Notes: generated by a model from the sequence alone, not told the origin. Counted from the stretch's first letter, positions 1 through 9,034 are shown. The stretch is DNA of 64,000 nucleotides from Streptococcus sp. 596553 (GCF_900411395.1 NZ_OXCQ01000004.1:62001-126000), one strand, 5' to 3'. Translations and numbers: made by a program.

Positions 1-2
1 AT

Positions 3-548
3 CTTCTTTTAGTGGTGGCAACCATTCTTTTCTTTTTCATCGTCATGCTCAATCCTTTTGTGATTTTAGCTATTTTTGTTGCGGTCATCTACAGCCTCTT
101 TCTTCTTTATCCGATGATGAACCAGGAAAAAGAGCAGACCAATTTGGTTTTTGAAGAGGTGGTAACGGTTAAGAAGGAGAAAAATCGTTGGTTTGGAAAT
201 CTCCATCATTTTTCAAGCTACCAGACTTGCCAGTTTGATGATATCAATCTCTTTCGCCTCATGGGCAAGGACACTATTCATCTGGAGAGGGTCATCCTAA
301 CCAATCATGACAATGTCATTATCCTCAGAAAGATGGTAGGAACGACCAAAATCATTGTACCTGTAGATGTGGAAGTCAGCCTTAGCGTTAACTGTCTCTA
401 TGGTGATTTGACTTTTTTCAACCAGCCCAAGCGAGCCCTCCGCAATGAACACTATCATCAAGAAACAAGAGACTATCTCAAGAGTAACAAGAGTGTCAAG
501 ATTTTCTTGACTACTATGATTGGGGATGTGGAGGTGGTCAGAGGATGA
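3..548 (+). CDS. liaF: LiaF-like membrane regulator of the LiaFSR system (5' truncated by window edge)
   Basis: The reading frame is open from the first bases, so the N-terminus lies outside the window. What is visible is a hydrophobic segment (two closely spaced membrane spans, about 35 residues), then a soluble C-terminal domain with the mixed beta-strand pattern of LiaF/VraT proteins. In Firmicutes LiaF restrains the partner histidine kinase until the envelope is disturbed. The stop codon overlaps the start of the kinase gene (ATGA), which supports translational coupling and the LiaF-LiaS-LiaR assignment. The GTG at position 12 is in frame but is probably internal. The identification rests on context plus fold pattern. 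Confidence 0.85.
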   Translation, partial: LLLVVATILFFFIVMLNPFVILAIFVAVIYSLFLLYPMMNQEKEQTNLVFEEVVTVKKEKNRWFGNLHHFSSYQTCQFDDINLFRLMGKDTIHLERVILTNHDNVIILRKMVGTTKIIVPVDVEVSLSVNCLYGDLTFFNQPKRALRNEHYHQETRDYLKSNKSVKIFLTTMIGDVEVVRG

Positions 549-1540
549 AAAAACAAGCTTATGTAATCATTGTCCTCACCTCCTTCCTGTTTGTCTTATT
601 TCTGTCCCACAGCTTGCTGGAAATCCTTGACTTTGACTGGTCTATCTTTCTGCACGATGTCGAAAAAACAGAAAAATTTATCTTTTTGTTGTTGGTATTC
701 AGCATGTCCATGACCTGTCTCTTAGCCCTGTTTTGGAGAGGTATCGAAGAGCTTTCTCTAAGAAAAATGCAGACTAATCTCAAGCGTTTATTGGCAGGGC
801 AAGAAGTGGTTCAGGTTGCAGATCCAGATTTGGATGCCAGTTTCAAGTCCTTGTCAGGTAAACTTAACCTTTTGACAGAGGCTCTTCAAAAAGCTGAAAA
901 TCATAGCCTTGCTCAGGAAGAGGAAATCATCGAGAAGGAACGGAAGCGAATTGCTCGGGATTTGCACGATACAGTCAGTCAGGAGTTGTTTGCGGCCCAC
1001 ATGATTTTATCGGGTATCAGTCAGCAGGCTTTGAAATTGGATAGAGAAAAGATGCAGCCCCAGTTGCAGAGTGTCACAGCTATTTTAGAAACAGCCCAGA
1101 AGGATTTGCGGGTCTTGCTCTTGCATTTGCGACCAGTTGAGCTGGAGCAGAAGAATCTGGTTGAGGGAATCCAAATCCTCTTAAAAGAGCTTGAGGACAA
1201 GAGTGATCTCAAGGTTGGTTTCAAGCATAATGTAACGAAATTGCCCAAGAAAATTGAGGAGCATATTTTCCGTATCCTGCAAGAGTTGATCAGCAATACC
1301 CTTCGCCATGCCCAGGCCTCTTGTTTAGATGTCTATCTCTATCAGACAGATGTTGAATTGCAACTGAAGGTGGTGGACAATGGAATTGGTTTTCAGTTAG
1401 GGAGTTTAGACGACTTGAGTTATGGACTGCGAAATATCAAGGAGCGGGTTGAAGATATGGCAGGGACGGTTCAGTTATTAACAGCTCCCAAGCAAGGGAT
1501 GGCAATTGATATTCGTATTCCCCTGCTAGATAAGGAATGA
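545..1540 (+). CDS. liaS: LiaS-type sensor histidine kinase (HK03 / VraS family)
   Basis: This 331-residue membrane kinase senses cell-envelope stress and phosphorylates LiaR. Two membrane spans at about residues 6-27 and 45-64 enclose only a short external loop, the layout of intramembrane-sensing kinases. The HisKA_3 H-box RKRIARDLHDTVSQ carries the phospho-acceptor His141. The HATPase domain shows an N-box (ELISNTLRHA), a G1 box (VVDNGIGF) and a G2 region (YGLRNIKERV). The ATG overlaps the liaF stop, and liaR follows after 13 bases, giving a three-gene operon. In pneumococcus this system is called TCS03. Confidence 0.93.
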   Translation: MKKQAYVIIVLTSFLFVLFLSHSLLEILDFDWSIFLHDVEKTEKFIFLLLVFSMSMTCLLALFWRGIEELSLRKMQTNLKRLLAGQEVVQVADPDLDASFKSLSGKLNLLTEALQKAENHSLAQEEEIIEKERKRIARDLHDTVSQELFAAHMILSGISQQALKLDREKMQPQLQSVTAILETAQKDLRVLLLHLRPVELEQKNLVEGIQILLKELEDKSDLKVGFKHNVTKLPKKIEEHIFRILQELISNTLRHAQASCLDVYLYQTDVELQLKVVDNGIGFQLGSLDDLSYGLRNIKERVEDMAGTVQLLTAPKQGMAIDIRIPLLDKE

Positions 1541-1553
1541 TAAAGGAGTAAAG

Positions 1554-2186
1554 ATGAAAATTTTACTAGTAGATGACCATGAAATGGTCCGCTTGGGCTT
1601 GAAAAGCTACTTTGACCTCCAAGATGATGTAGAAGTTGTGGGCGAGGCGTCCAACGGGTCTCAAGGAATTGACTTGGCCTTGGAACTGCGTCCAGATGTC
1701 ATTGTCATGGATATTGTCATGCCTGAGATGAATGGAATTGACGCGACCTTGGCTATCCTCAAAGAATGGCCTGAAGCCAAGATTTTGATTGTGACTTCTT
1801 ACTTGGACAATGAAAAAATCATGCCTGTCTTAAATGCAGGTGCTAGGGGCTATATGCTCAAGACTTCTAGTGCTGACGAACTTCTCCATGCCGTCCGTAA
1901 GGTGGCTGCTGGTGAGCTGGCCATTGAGCAAGAGGTCAGCAAGAAGGTTGAATACCACCGCAATCACATGGAACTACATGAGGATTTGACTGCGCGTGAG
2001 CGAGATGTTCTCCAACTGATTGCCAAGGGCTACGAAAATCAGCGTATCGCAGACGAACTTTTTATCTCTCTCAAGACGGTCAAGACCCATGTGTCCAATA
2101 TCCTTGCCAAACTTGAAGTCAGTGATCGTACCCAGGCGGCAGTCTATGCCTTTCAGCATCGTTTGGTAGGGCGTGAGGAGTTTTAG
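1554..2186 (+). CDS. liaR: LiaR-type response regulator (RR03, NarL/LuxR family)
   Basis: This 210-residue DNA-binding response regulator is the partner of the kinase upstream. The receiver domain has the acidic pair Asp7-Asp8, phospho-acceptor Asp53 in VIVMDIVMPEMNG and a Lys in the YMLKTSSADEL segment. A LuxR-type helix-turn-helix fills about residues 144-200 (LTARERDVLQLIAKG, then KTVKTHVSNILAKL). A ribosome binding site (AAAGGAG) precedes the ATG. Family knowledge: LiaR induces envelope-protective genes after antibiotics or murein hydrolase damage. No clear LiaR operator was recognised in this window, because the operon promoter lies upstream of position 1. Confidence 0.93.
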   Translation: MKILLVDDHEMVRLGLKSYFDLQDDVEVVGEASNGSQGIDLALELRPDVIVMDIVMPEMNGIDATLAILKEWPEAKILIVTSYLDNEKIMPVLNAGARGYMLKTSSADELLHAVRKVAAGELAIEQEVSKKVEYHRNHMELHEDLTARERDVLQLIAKGYENQRIADELFISLKTVKTHVSNILAKLEVSDRTQAAVYAFQHRLVGREEF

Positions 2187-2487
2187 TAGTTATATAAAAT
2201 AATATCGGAGAAATGACTTAATTTAGTATCAAAGAAGCGAGTAAGTAGTTCTACCATGGTAAATTCCCAAACTAACTTCCACCGCTAATCCAAGTGGAAG
2301 TTAGTTTGATAAAAATCCTAAAAACCAGCGGAAATCCGTTTCAGATTAAGTTCCGCTATGATGGAAGTTACTTTGAGAAGTTACGGTAGTTCTACCATCA
2401 TTGAAAAGCGCAGTCATTACTTGAAAAAAGTCGCCCATTTATGTTATAATAGACTGTATTTAAAAAATTTTAAGGAGAAATGACAGA
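2187..2487. other. Hairpin-rich intergenic region between liaR and tig
   Basis: No gene is visible in these 301 bases. The 13-base string GTAGTTCTACCAT occurs at 2245-2257 and again at 2386-2398. Between the copies lie a perfect 14-bp stem (2269-2282 with 2294-2307, core AACTAACTTCCAC) and a shorter stem AGCGGAA/TTCCGCT. The arrangement resembles a small non-autonomous repeat element or a compound terminator region. The tig promoter follows. Confidence 0.7.
2421..2450 (+). promoter_or_regulatory. Promoter of tig
   Basis: A -35 box TTGAAA (2421-2426) and a -10 box TATAAT (2445-2450) with an upstream TG (extended -10) lie 18 bases apart, and the start codon is about 30 bases further on. A strong sigma-A promoter fits the high-expression codon use of tig. 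Confidence 0.75.
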
Positions 2488-3771
2488 ATGTCTGTATCAT
2501 TTGAAAACAAAGAAACAAACCGTGGTGTCTTGACTTTCACTATCTCTCAAGACCAAATCAAACCAGAATTGGACCGTGTCTTCAACTCAGTGAAGAAATC
2601 TCTTAATGTTCCAGGTTTCCGTAAAGGTCACCTTCCACGCCCTATCTTCGACAAGAAATTTGGTGAAGAATCACTTTACCAAGACGTTATGAACGCTCTT
2701 TTGCCAAACGCTTATGAAGCAGCTGTAAAAGAAGCTGGTCTTGAAGTCGTTGCGCAACCAAAAATTGACGTAACTTCAATGGAAAAAGGTCAAGACTGGG
2801 TTATCACTGCTGAAGTCGTTACAAAACCTGAAGTAAAATTGGGTGACTACAAAAACCTTGAAGTAACAGTTGATGTAGAAAAAGAAGTAACTGACGCTGA
2901 TGTTGAAGAACGTATCGAACGTGAGCGCAACAACTTGGCTGAATTGGTTATCAAGGAAGCTGCTGCTGAAAACGGCGACACTGTTGTCATCGACTTCGTT
3001 GGTTCTATCGATGGTGTTGAATTTGATGGCGGAAAAGGTGAAAACTTCTCACTTGGACTTGGTTCAGGTCAATTCATCCCTGGTTTTGAAGACCAATTGG
3101 TAGGTCACTCAGCTGGTGAAACTGTTGATGTTATCGTAACATTCCCAGAAGACTACCAAGCAGAAGACCTTGCAGGTAAAGAAGCTAAATTCGTAACAAC
3201 TATCCACGAAGTAAAAGCTAAAGAAGTCCCAGCTCTTGACGATGAACTTGCAAAAGACATCGACGAAGAAGTTGAAACACTTGCTGAATTGAAAGAAAAA
3301 TACCGCAAGGAATTGGCTGCTGCTAAAGAAGAAGCTTACAAAGATGCAGTAGAAGGTGCAGCAATTGATAAAGCTGTAGAAAACGCTGAAATCGTAGAAC
3401 TTCCAGAAGAAATGATTCACGAAGAAGTTCACCGTTCAGTAAATGAATTCCTTGGAAACTTGCAACGTCAAGGTATCAACCCTGACATGTACTTCCAAAT
3501 CACTGGAACTACTCAAGAAGACCTTCACAATCAATACCAAGCAGAAGCTGAGTCACGTACTAAGACTAACCTTGTTATCGAAGCAGTTGCCAAAGCTGAA
3601 GGGTTTGACGCTTCAGAAGAAGAAATCCAAAAAGAAGTTGAGCAATTGGCAGCAGACTACAACATGGAAGTTGCTCAAGTACAAAGCTTGCTTTCAGCTG
3701 ATATGTTGAAACACGACATCACAATCAAAAAAGCTGTTGAATTGATCACAAGCACAGCAACAGTTAAATAA
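2488..3771 (+). CDS. tig: Trigger factor, ribosome-associated chaperone and peptidyl-prolyl isomerase
   Basis: This protein of 427 residues matches the usual trigger factor length. The N-terminal ribosome-binding domain contains the signature [11 protein letters not shown] (about residues 40-50, GFRK loop), the contact to ribosomal protein L23. An FKBP-type PPIase domain spans about residues 160-245 ([18 protein letters not shown], then [13 protein letters not shown]). A long helical C-terminal substrate-binding domain follows. Codon choice is very biased, typical of abundant proteins. A good ribosome binding site (AAGGAG) precedes the ATG. The gene is monocistronic, with its own promoter and a following terminator. 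Confidence 0.98.
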   Translation: MSVSFENKETNRGVLTFTISQDQIKPELDRVFNSVKKSLNVPGFRKGHLPRPIFDKKFGEESLYQDVMNALLPNAYEAAVKEAGLEVVAQPKIDVTSMEKGQDWVITAEVVTKPEVKLGDYKNLEVTVDVEKEVTDADVEERIERERNNLAELVIKEAAAENGDTVVIDFVGSIDGVEFDGGKGENFSLGLGSGQFIPGFEDQLVGHSAGETVDVIVTFPEDYQAEDLAGKEAKFVTTIHEVKAKEVPALDDELAKDIDEEVETLAELKEKYRKELAAAKEEAYKDAVEGAAIDKAVENAEIVELPEEMIHEEVHRSVNEFLGNLQRQGINPDMYFQITGTTQEDLHNQYQAEAESRTKTNLVIEAVAKAEGFDASEEEIQKEVEQLAADYNMEVAQVQSLLSADMLKHDITIKKAVELITSTATVK

Positions 3772-3785
3772 TCTTAATAAACAAA

Positions 3786-3812
3786 AATCCCACCTGACTA
3801 GGTGGGTTTTCT
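3786..3812. terminator. Bidirectional terminator between tig and recD2
   Basis: The stem CCCACCT/AGGTGGG (3789-3795 with 3800-3806) is flanked by an A-run on the left and a T-run on the right, so it can end both the tig transcript and the convergent recD2 transcript. Confidence 0.9.
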
Positions 3813-3818
3813 GATGCA

Positions 3819-6185
3819 CTATTTTCCAAAAATCTCTCTGAGGTCTGCATCTGTAATCCCAATCATGGCCGGGATGCTGTCCCAGTTTTCTTCGGTTAGG
3901 ATGTAGGATTGTTCAGAGGCACTTGATGTGGCAGTTTCAGAGACAGCTGGTTGCTTTTCTTCAACATTCTCCAATAGATCATCGAAGCGTTCAATCAGAT
4001 AGGTTTTTCGGGCAGTTCCGATGTGCTGGGTAGCATAGTCGAAGGCCTGCAATTCGCCTAGTAAGATAAGCTTGCTTTTGGCACGTGTAATGGCTGTATA
4101 GATGAGATTGCGCTCCAGCATACGCCTACTAGCGCTGGTGATAGGTAGGATGACAACAGGGAACTCACTTCCCTGGGACTTATGGATACTCATGGCATAG
4201 GCCAAGCGAATTTTGTACCATTCGTTACGTGGGTAAGAGACCTCGTTGCCATCAAAATCAATGACAATTTCGTCTTGTTTCGACTCTGTGTATTTACCAG
4301 GAATCAGGTCTGTGATGGCTCCCAAATCTCCATTAAAGACATTGATTTCAGCATCGTTGACCAAATGAATGACCTTGTCTCCCTTACGATAGTGGCACTG
4401 GGGAGCTTCAAAACTGAGTTGATCTTTTTGTGGTGGGTTGAGCAGGTCTTGCATGAGCTGATTGATAGCATCAATCCCTGCAGTCCCTCGGTACATGGGA
4501 GCCAGAACCTGAATATCACGGGCAGGAATACCACTTCTGAGGGCAGCACCTAAGATCTTTTCAATGGTAGCAGGAATATGGCCGCTAGCGATTTCAAAGT
4601 AGGAACGGTCAGCTTTTTTCTGGGTGAAATCAGCTGGCAAGATGCCCTGTCGAATCTGACTAGCTAGGGTAACGATAGTTGATTCTTCACTCTGTCGGTA
4701 AATTTTTTCCAAGCGAGTCTGAGGAATCAAAGGAATATGAAGCAGATCTGCTAGAACTTGTCCAGGACTGACAGAAGGCAACTGGTCGCTGTCGCCCACG
4801 ATGAGGATTTTACTGTTAGAAGAGATGTTGGAGAAGAGTTGATTGGCCAGCCAAGTATCCACCATGGAAAATTCATCCACGATAATAAAGTCGGCATCCA
4901 GATAATCTTCCAGATGACTGGTATCATCGTCGCCTGTCATTCCCAAGTGACGGTGTATGGTCGCGCTAGGCAAGCCTGTCAATTCATTCATGCGGCGAGC
5001 TGCTCGGCCAGTTGGAGCAGCAAGAAGAATCGGTAAATTGCTTTTTTTCCTGAGGTCAAGTCCTTCTAAAAGGGCATAAACAGCGATGATACCATTGATA
5101 ACCGTTGTCTTACCAGTACCTGGGCCGCCTGTCAGAATAAAGACCTTGTTCTGGATAGCATCACAGATAGCTTGTTTTTGAATGCTATCATACTCAATTC
5201 CCAGCTCTTCCTCGATAGTAGTGATATGTTTTTGAATGGTTTCTAAATCCTGGCTCTTCTGTTTTCCTTTTTCAAGGATACGAACCAGGTGACTGCGGAT
5301 GCCTTCCTCAGCGAAAAAGAGACTGTTATCAAAAATCTTGGTATCAACCTGCTGAACCTTGTCTTCTTCGATCAGGTAGGAGAGTTCTTGGGCCACTTGG
5401 CTGGGGTCCAGTTCCACGGGACGGGAAGACTCAAGGAGAGTAAGGGTTTGTTCCAGCAAATCTCGTGCTTCAACATAGGTGTCCCCTGTTTCCATACAGG
5501 CCTGAAAAAGACTATGAACTAGACCGGCGCGGAAGCGTTCAGGAGCCTGACTTTCGATGCCTAGTTCCTCAGCTAGTTGGTCAGCAATAGTAAATCCCAA
5601 TCCTTTTATATCCTCAACTAACTGGTAGGGATAATTTTCAACCACATCAAGGGTTTCTTCCTTGTAAAAGTCTTGAATTTGGAAGGCTAATTTATTGGGA
5701 ATGCCGTAGTTGGCAAGTTTGGCTAAAACCATCTCCGTTCCGTAGTTGAGACGGAGAGTGGAGACGAAAGCCTCGCGATTTTTGGCAGATAGTCCTGCGA
5801 TGCCTTCTAACTTTTCTGGGTGTTGCAAAATTTCGTCAATGGTATTGTCGCCATAGGTGTCCACTATTTTCTGAGCTGTCTTGAGACCAATTCCCTTGAA
5901 ATGGCTACTTGAAAAGTACTTGACCAAGCCCTTGCTAGTTGGTTTTGCACGTTCATAACGGTTGATTTGCAGTTGTTCCCCATACTTGGAGTGCTGGACA
6001 ATTTGCCCCCAAAAAGTGTAGTCTTCGCCCTCAATCACATCAGCCATGGTGCCGGTGACAATAATTTCAAAATCATCAAAATCCTCTGCGTTTGTATCGT
6101 CGATTTCTAGGAGGAAGATACGATAAAAATTGCTGGGATTTTCAAAAATAATCCGTTCAATGGTTCCTGAAAAATAAACTTCCAT
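3819..6185 (-). CDS. recD2: RecD2-type ATP-dependent 5'-3' DNA helicase
   Basis: This superfamily 1B helicase of 788 residues is of the RecD2 kind found in bacteria without RecBCD. An N-terminal OB-like region is followed by helix-hairpin-helix segments (FKGIGLKTAQKIV, then DIKGLGFTIADQLAEELG). The Walker A motif GGPGTGKTT sits at about residues 353-361, the Walker B motif is IIVDEFSMVD, and the C-terminal motif AMSIHKSQGSEF is the UvrD_C_2 signature. I chose the ATG at 6185 because AAAGGAA lies about 5 bases before it. An in-frame ATG five codons upstream (6200) lacks a good site. Family role: genome maintenance and mismatch or oxidative repair. Confidence 0.93.
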   Translation of the reverse strand: MEVYFSGTIERIIFENPSNFYRIFLLEIDDTNAEDFDDFEIIVTGTMADVIEGEDYTFWGQIVQHSKYGEQLQINRYERAKPTSKGLVKYFSSSHFKGIGLKTAQKIVDTYGDNTIDEILQHPEKLEGIAGLSAKNREAFVSTLRLNYGTEMVLAKLANYGIPNKLAFQIQDFYKEETLDVVENYPYQLVEDIKGLGFTIADQLAEELGIESQAPERFRAGLVHSLFQACMETGDTYVEARDLLEQTLTLLESSRPVELDPSQVAQELSYLIEEDKVQQVDTKIFDNSLFFAEEGIRSHLVRILEKGKQKSQDLETIQKHITTIEEELGIEYDSIQKQAICDAIQNKVFILTGGPGTGKTTVINGIIAVYALLEGLDLRKKSNLPILLAAPTGRAARRMNELTGLPSATIHRHLGMTGDDDTSHLEDYLDADFIIVDEFSMVDTWLANQLFSNISSNSKILIVGDSDQLPSVSPGQVLADLLHIPLIPQTRLEKIYRQSEESTIVTLASQIRQGILPADFTQKKADRSYFEIASGHIPATIEKILGAALRSGIPARDIQVLAPMYRGTAGIDAINQLMQDLLNPPQKDQLSFEAPQCHYRKGDKVIHLVNDAEINVFNGDLGAITDLIPGKYTESKQDEIVIDFDGNEVSYPRNEWYKIRLAYAMSIHKSQGSEFPVVILPITSASRRMLERNLIYTAITRAKSKLILLGELQAFDYATQHIGTARKTYLIERFDDLLENVEEKQPAVSETATSSASEQSYILTEENWDSIPAMIGITDADLREIFGK

Positions 6186-6216
6186 AAGATTCCTTTGCAT
6201 AAATAGGTGAGAGTTA

Positions 6217-6322
6217 ATACTCTTCGAAAATCAAATTCAAACTACGTCAGCTTCGCCTTGCCGTACTCAAGTACAGCCTGCGTCTAGCTTCCTAGTTTGC
6301 TCTTTGATTTTCATTGAGTATA
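6217..6322 (+). repeat. BOX element (boxA-boxC, no full boxB)
   Basis: It begins ATACTCTTCGAAAATC and ends TTGATTTTCATTGAGTAT, the two hallmark ends of the pneumococcal BOX family, with the boxA core ACGTCAGCTTCGCCTTGCCG in between. It lies in the recD2 5' region, upstream of recD2 and downstream of lepB. Confidence 0.9.
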
Positions 6323-6379
6323 ACTTTGTTTCTATCTTAATCAAACTGGGTAGTGAATAATCATCTTCTCACGATAGAA

Positions 6380-6412
6380 GAAGAGGCTGAGATTGGTGAT
6401 TCTCGGCCTCTT
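6380..6412 (-). terminator. Terminator of the rnhC-lepB transcript
   Basis: A long imperfect stem AAGAGGCTGAGAT/ATTCTCGGCCTCTT closes about 8 bases after the lepB stop on the minus strand and is followed by a weak T-rich stretch in that direction. Confidence 0.7.
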
Positions 6413-6419
6413 AGGTTTC

Positions 6420-7034
6420 TTAAAATGTTCCGATACGGGTGATGGGCCAGAAGCGGAATTTAGCTTCCCCTGTGATATCTTTTGCTTTGAAGGTACCTAC
6501 GTGACGGCTGTCGCTCGAAACCAAGCGGTCGTCTCCGAGGAGAAGGTATTCTCCTTCTGGGACAGTAAAGCTAAAGTTGGTGTTGTAGTTGACATCAACT
6601 GTGAAGGCTTGAGCTTTTTGAGCAATACTTCTAAAGAAAGTTCCTTTATTTCCTTCAAATCCCTTGCCTGAGTATGTGCTTTGGAGTTTGTCATCCTTGA
6701 AACGTTTGATGTAGTCAGCTAGGTAAGGTTCATCTGTCTCTTTGTCATTGATGTAAAGTTTATCATTTTCGTAACGAATGGTGTCGCCAGGCATTCCGAT
6801 GACACGTTTGACAATGTCCTTATTGCCATCTTCCTCATGGGCAACCACGATATCAAAACGGTCAATAGGGAGGTGCTTAACGACAAAGAGGATTTCGCCA
6901 TCCGCTAGGGTAGGATCCATGGAATGTCCTTCTACGCGGACATTACTCCAAAAAAAGATACGGCTCAAAGCTAGTAATGACAGAATCAGGAGGAACAATC
7001 CCCACTCTTTTAGGAAATTTTTAAATGAATTCAT
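6420..7034 (-). CDS. lepB: Signal peptidase I
   Basis: This membrane-bound serine protease removes signal peptides from secreted proteins outside the membrane. It has 204 residues, as in other streptococci. One N-terminal anchor spans about residues 11-29. The catalytic dyad is Ser38 (VEGHSMDPTL) and Lys76 (DIVKRVIGMPGD). The conserved box near the C-terminus is LLGDDRLVSSDSR. The start codon lies 3 bases after the rnhC stop, so the two are co-transcribed from the rnhC promoter. Confidence 0.97.
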   Translation of the reverse strand: MNSFKNFLKEWGLFLLILSLLALSRIFFWSNVRVEGHSMDPTLADGEILFVVKHLPIDRFDIVVAHEEDGNKDIVKRVIGMPGDTIRYENDKLYINDKETDEPYLADYIKRFKDDKLQSTYSGKGFEGNKGTFFRSIAQKAQAFTVDVNYNTNFSFTVPEGEYLLLGDDRLVSSDSRHVGTFKAKDITGEAKFRFWPITRIGTF

Positions 7035-7037
7035 AAT

Positions 7038-7919
7038 TTACCTTTCTAAGCGTTTTTTCGCTTTTTCAGTATTTTTAAAGTGCAGTTTGGCGCAGAAATT
7101 GAGTCCCTGCATACCATAGGCTTGTAAAATCTGGCTAGCCACCTTATCAGAAGCCGTTCCAGCTCCACTTGGAAGTTGATAACCCAGTTCTCGTCCAAGA
7201 TTTTCAAGATTTTCTAGAAAGAGATCACGCGCAATGATAGAAGAAACTGCGACAGCCAAGTATTTGCCCTCAGCCTTTTCTTCTAGGCTAATAGGATTGC
7301 TGAAACGATTGGACTCTTGTGCCAAGTACTTGTCATAATTTTTAACACTGGTAAAGGCATCAATCACAATTTTCTCAGGCTGAAGACCTTTTTGAAGGAG
7401 GAGATAGATAGCCTGATTATGGAGGGCAACCTTAACCGAAACCGCATTGTAGCGGTCTCCGATGACCTCGTTGTACTTGCTTGGTGAGAGAAGCAGTGCC
7501 TGATGCTGGATTTTTTCTTTGAGGATAGGGGCAATCTGACGAATCTTTTGGTCGGTCAGAGTCTTAGAATCCCCCACACCGAGTTTTCGTAAGAAGTCGT
7601 GCTGGTCTAGTGTGACAAAGGAAGCCACAACTGCAAGCCCACCAAAGTAGGAACCATTTCCCACCTCATCTGTCCCAATCAAAGGGAAATTTTGTCCGCT
7701 GGTTTCCTCTACAACTTGATAGCCAAAGAAACGAGCGTATTTCTCAGCCCCTTCACCTTGAAGCAAGACCTTTCCAGAAGTATAGATAGAAGCCGTTGTT
7801 TGAGGCAGTCTCAAAAAGTAGCGGATATAGGGATTCTTACTGGGAGCCAGACTGGTTTGATAGTGTTCAAGAAAAGCCTGAATCTCCTTTTCACTTGGTG
7901 TGAGTGTTATACTTGCCAT
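7038..7919 (-). CDS. rnhC: Ribonuclease HIII
   Basis: This enzyme degrades the RNA strand of RNA/DNA hybrids. The 293-residue protein has the extra N-terminal TBP-like domain of type HIII (about residues 1-85), then the catalytic domain with [14 protein letters not shown] carrying the first acidic pair and VIDAFTS another acidic residue. It is the first gene of an rnhC-lepB operon. No ribosome binding site is visible before the ATG, and the -10 box lies only 7 bases upstream (see the separate promoter entry), so the transcript may be leaderless. Confidence 0.95.
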   Translation of the reverse strand: MASITLTPSEKEIQAFLEHYQTSLAPSKNPYIRYFLRLPQTTASIYTSGKVLLQGEGAEKYARFFGYQVVEETSGQNFPLIGTDEVGNGSYFGGLAVVASFVTLDQHDFLRKLGVGDSKTLTDQKIRQIAPILKEKIQHQALLLSPSKYNEVIGDRYNAVSVKVALHNQAIYLLLQKGLQPEKIVIDAFTSVKNYDKYLAQESNRFSNPISLEEKAEGKYLAVAVSSIIARDLFLENLENLGRELGYQLPSGAGTASDKVASQILQAYGMQGLNFCAKLHFKNTEKAKKRLER

Positions 7920-7926
7920 GGTTTCT

Positions 7927-7932
7927 ATTGTA
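7927..7932 (-). promoter_or_regulatory. Extended -10 promoter of rnhC, possibly giving a leaderless mRNA
   Basis: Read on the minus strand the sequence is TGGTACAAT followed by AGAAACC and then the rnhC ATG. With transcription starting about 7 bases past the -10 box, the first transcribed base would fall at or next to the A of the start codon. Confidence 0.55.
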
Positions 7933-7959
7933 CCACAAAAGCAGGCAAATTTGTAAAAA

Positions 7960-7988
7960 CTGACAAAATTAGCGAATTTTGGTATAAT
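7960..7988 (+). promoter_or_regulatory. Promoter of zapA-cvpA
   Basis: CTGACA (7960-7965) and TATAAT (7983-7988) are 17 bases apart. The expected start leaves a leader of only about 11 bases containing GAGGTG before the ATG at 8006. It is divergent from the rnhC promoter. Confidence 0.7.
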
Positions 7989-8005
7989 ATCGTGAGGTGA
8001 ATTTT

Positions 8006-8308
8006 ATGGCAAATCTAAATCGATTCAAATTTACATTCGGGAAAAAATCATTAACCTTGACAAGCGAGCATGATAATCTCTTTATGGAGGAAATCGCCAA
8101 GGTTGCGACAGAAAAATACCAAGCAATTAAAGAACAAATGCCTAGCGCAGATGATGAAACAATCGCTCTTTTGTTGGCAGTCAACTGTTTGTCAACTCAA
8201 CTCAGCCGTGAGATTGAATTTGACGATAAGGAGCAAGAGCTAGAAGAACTCCGTCACAAGCTTGTAACTTGTAAGCAAGAACAGAGCAAGATTGAGGATT
8301 CCTTATGA
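8006..8308 (+). CDS. zapA: Cell division protein ZapA family
   Basis: This 100-residue protein resembles ZapA/YshA: a short beta region (FKFTFGKKSLTLTSEHDNLFMEEIAKVA), then helices ending in a coiled coil (about residues 65-98, EFDDKEQELEELRHKL). ZapA proteins bundle FtsZ filaments at the division site. I chose the ATG at 8006 because GAGGTG lies just before it; a GTG at 7997 is inside that site. The gene overlaps cvpA by four bases, the same zapA-cvpA-mutS2 order seen in Bacillus relatives. The function is inferred from family and context. Confidence 0.8.
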   Translation: MANLNRFKFTFGKKSLTLTSEHDNLFMEEIAKVATEKYQAIKEQMPSADDETIALLLAVNCLSTQLSREIEFDDKEQELEELRHKLVTCKQEQSKIEDSL

Positions 8309-8853
8309 TTTCACTCCTTCTTCTATTGGTCTTGGCTTGGGGATTTTATATCGGCTATCGGAGAGGCCTGCTCTTACAGGTTTATTACCTGATTTCAGCC
8401 ATGGCATCGGCTTTTATGGCTGGCCAGTTTTACAAGGGGCTGGGAGAGCAGTTCCATTTATTACTTCCTTATGCAAATCCGCAGGAAGGTCAGGGAACTT
8501 TTTTCTTCCCATCGGATCAACTCTTTCAGTTGGATAAGGTCTTTTACGCAGGGATCGGCTACTTGCTTGTATTTGGGATTGTCTATAGCATCGGTCGTTT
8601 ACTTGGTCTCCTTTTGCACTTACTTCCTAGTAAAAAACTGGGTGGTAAGTTGTTCCAAATTTCAGCAGGTATCTTGTCCATGTTGGTGACCTTATTTGTC
8701 TTGCAAATGGCCTTGACAATCTTAGCGACCATCCCCATGGCAGCTATACAAAATCCTCTTGAAAAGAGTATCGTCGCAAAACACATCATCCAGAGCATAC
8801 CAGTAACAACCAGTTGGCTCAAACAAATCTGGGTGACAAATTTAATCGGATAA
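8305..8853 (+). CDS. CvpA family membrane protein
   Basis: This integral membrane protein of 182 residues has four predicted spans (about residues 1-20, 25-45, 75-100 and 115-140), matching the colicin V production protein family. It overlaps the zapA stop (ATGA), so the two are translationally coupled. In this family the biochemical role is unsettled: E. coli CvpA is linked to colicin V production, and Gram-positive members sit beside zapA and mutS2. A terminator follows. Confidence 0.85.
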   Translation: MISLLLLLVLAWGFYIGYRRGLLLQVYYLISAMASAFMAGQFYKGLGEQFHLLLPYANPQEGQGTFFFPSDQLFQLDKVFYAGIGYLLVFGIVYSIGRLLGLLLHLLPSKKLGGKLFQISAGILSMLVTLFVLQMALTILATIPMAAIQNPLEKSIVAKHIIQSIPVTTSWLKQIWVTNLIG

Positions 8854-8881
8854 AAAGGGCAGGAATTTTCCTAGCCCTTTG
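8854..8881 (+). terminator. Terminator after cvpA
   Basis: The stem AAAGGGC and GCCCTTT (with AGGAATTTTCCT inside) starts immediately after the cvpA stop and is followed by a short T-rich stretch. Confidence 0.75.
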
Positions 8882-8921
8882 TTTACAGATTGACTAGAAT
8901 CTATCAGAATGTAAAAAGCTA

Positions 8922-9034
8922 ATACTCTTCGAAAATCTCTTCAAACCACGTCAGCTTCCATCTGCAACCTCAAAACACTGTTTTGAGCAACCTGTGGCTA
9001 GCTTCCTAGTTTGCTTTTTGATTTTTATTGAGTT
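8922..9034 (+). repeat. BOX element (boxA, partial boxB, boxC; degenerate 3' end)
   Basis: It starts ATACTCTTCGAAAATCTC, contains the boxB hairpin CTCAAAACACTGTTTTGAG, and ends TTTGATTTTTATTGAGTT, a boxC end with small changes. It occupies most of the cvpA-mutS2 spacer. Confidence 0.88.

Noticed and set aside
6217..6322. RUP element or IS630 end as the identity of the dispersed repeats
   Set aside because: The ends (ATACTCTTCGAAAATC, TTTTCATTGAGTAT) and the core close to the BOX-PCR primer fit the BOX family better.
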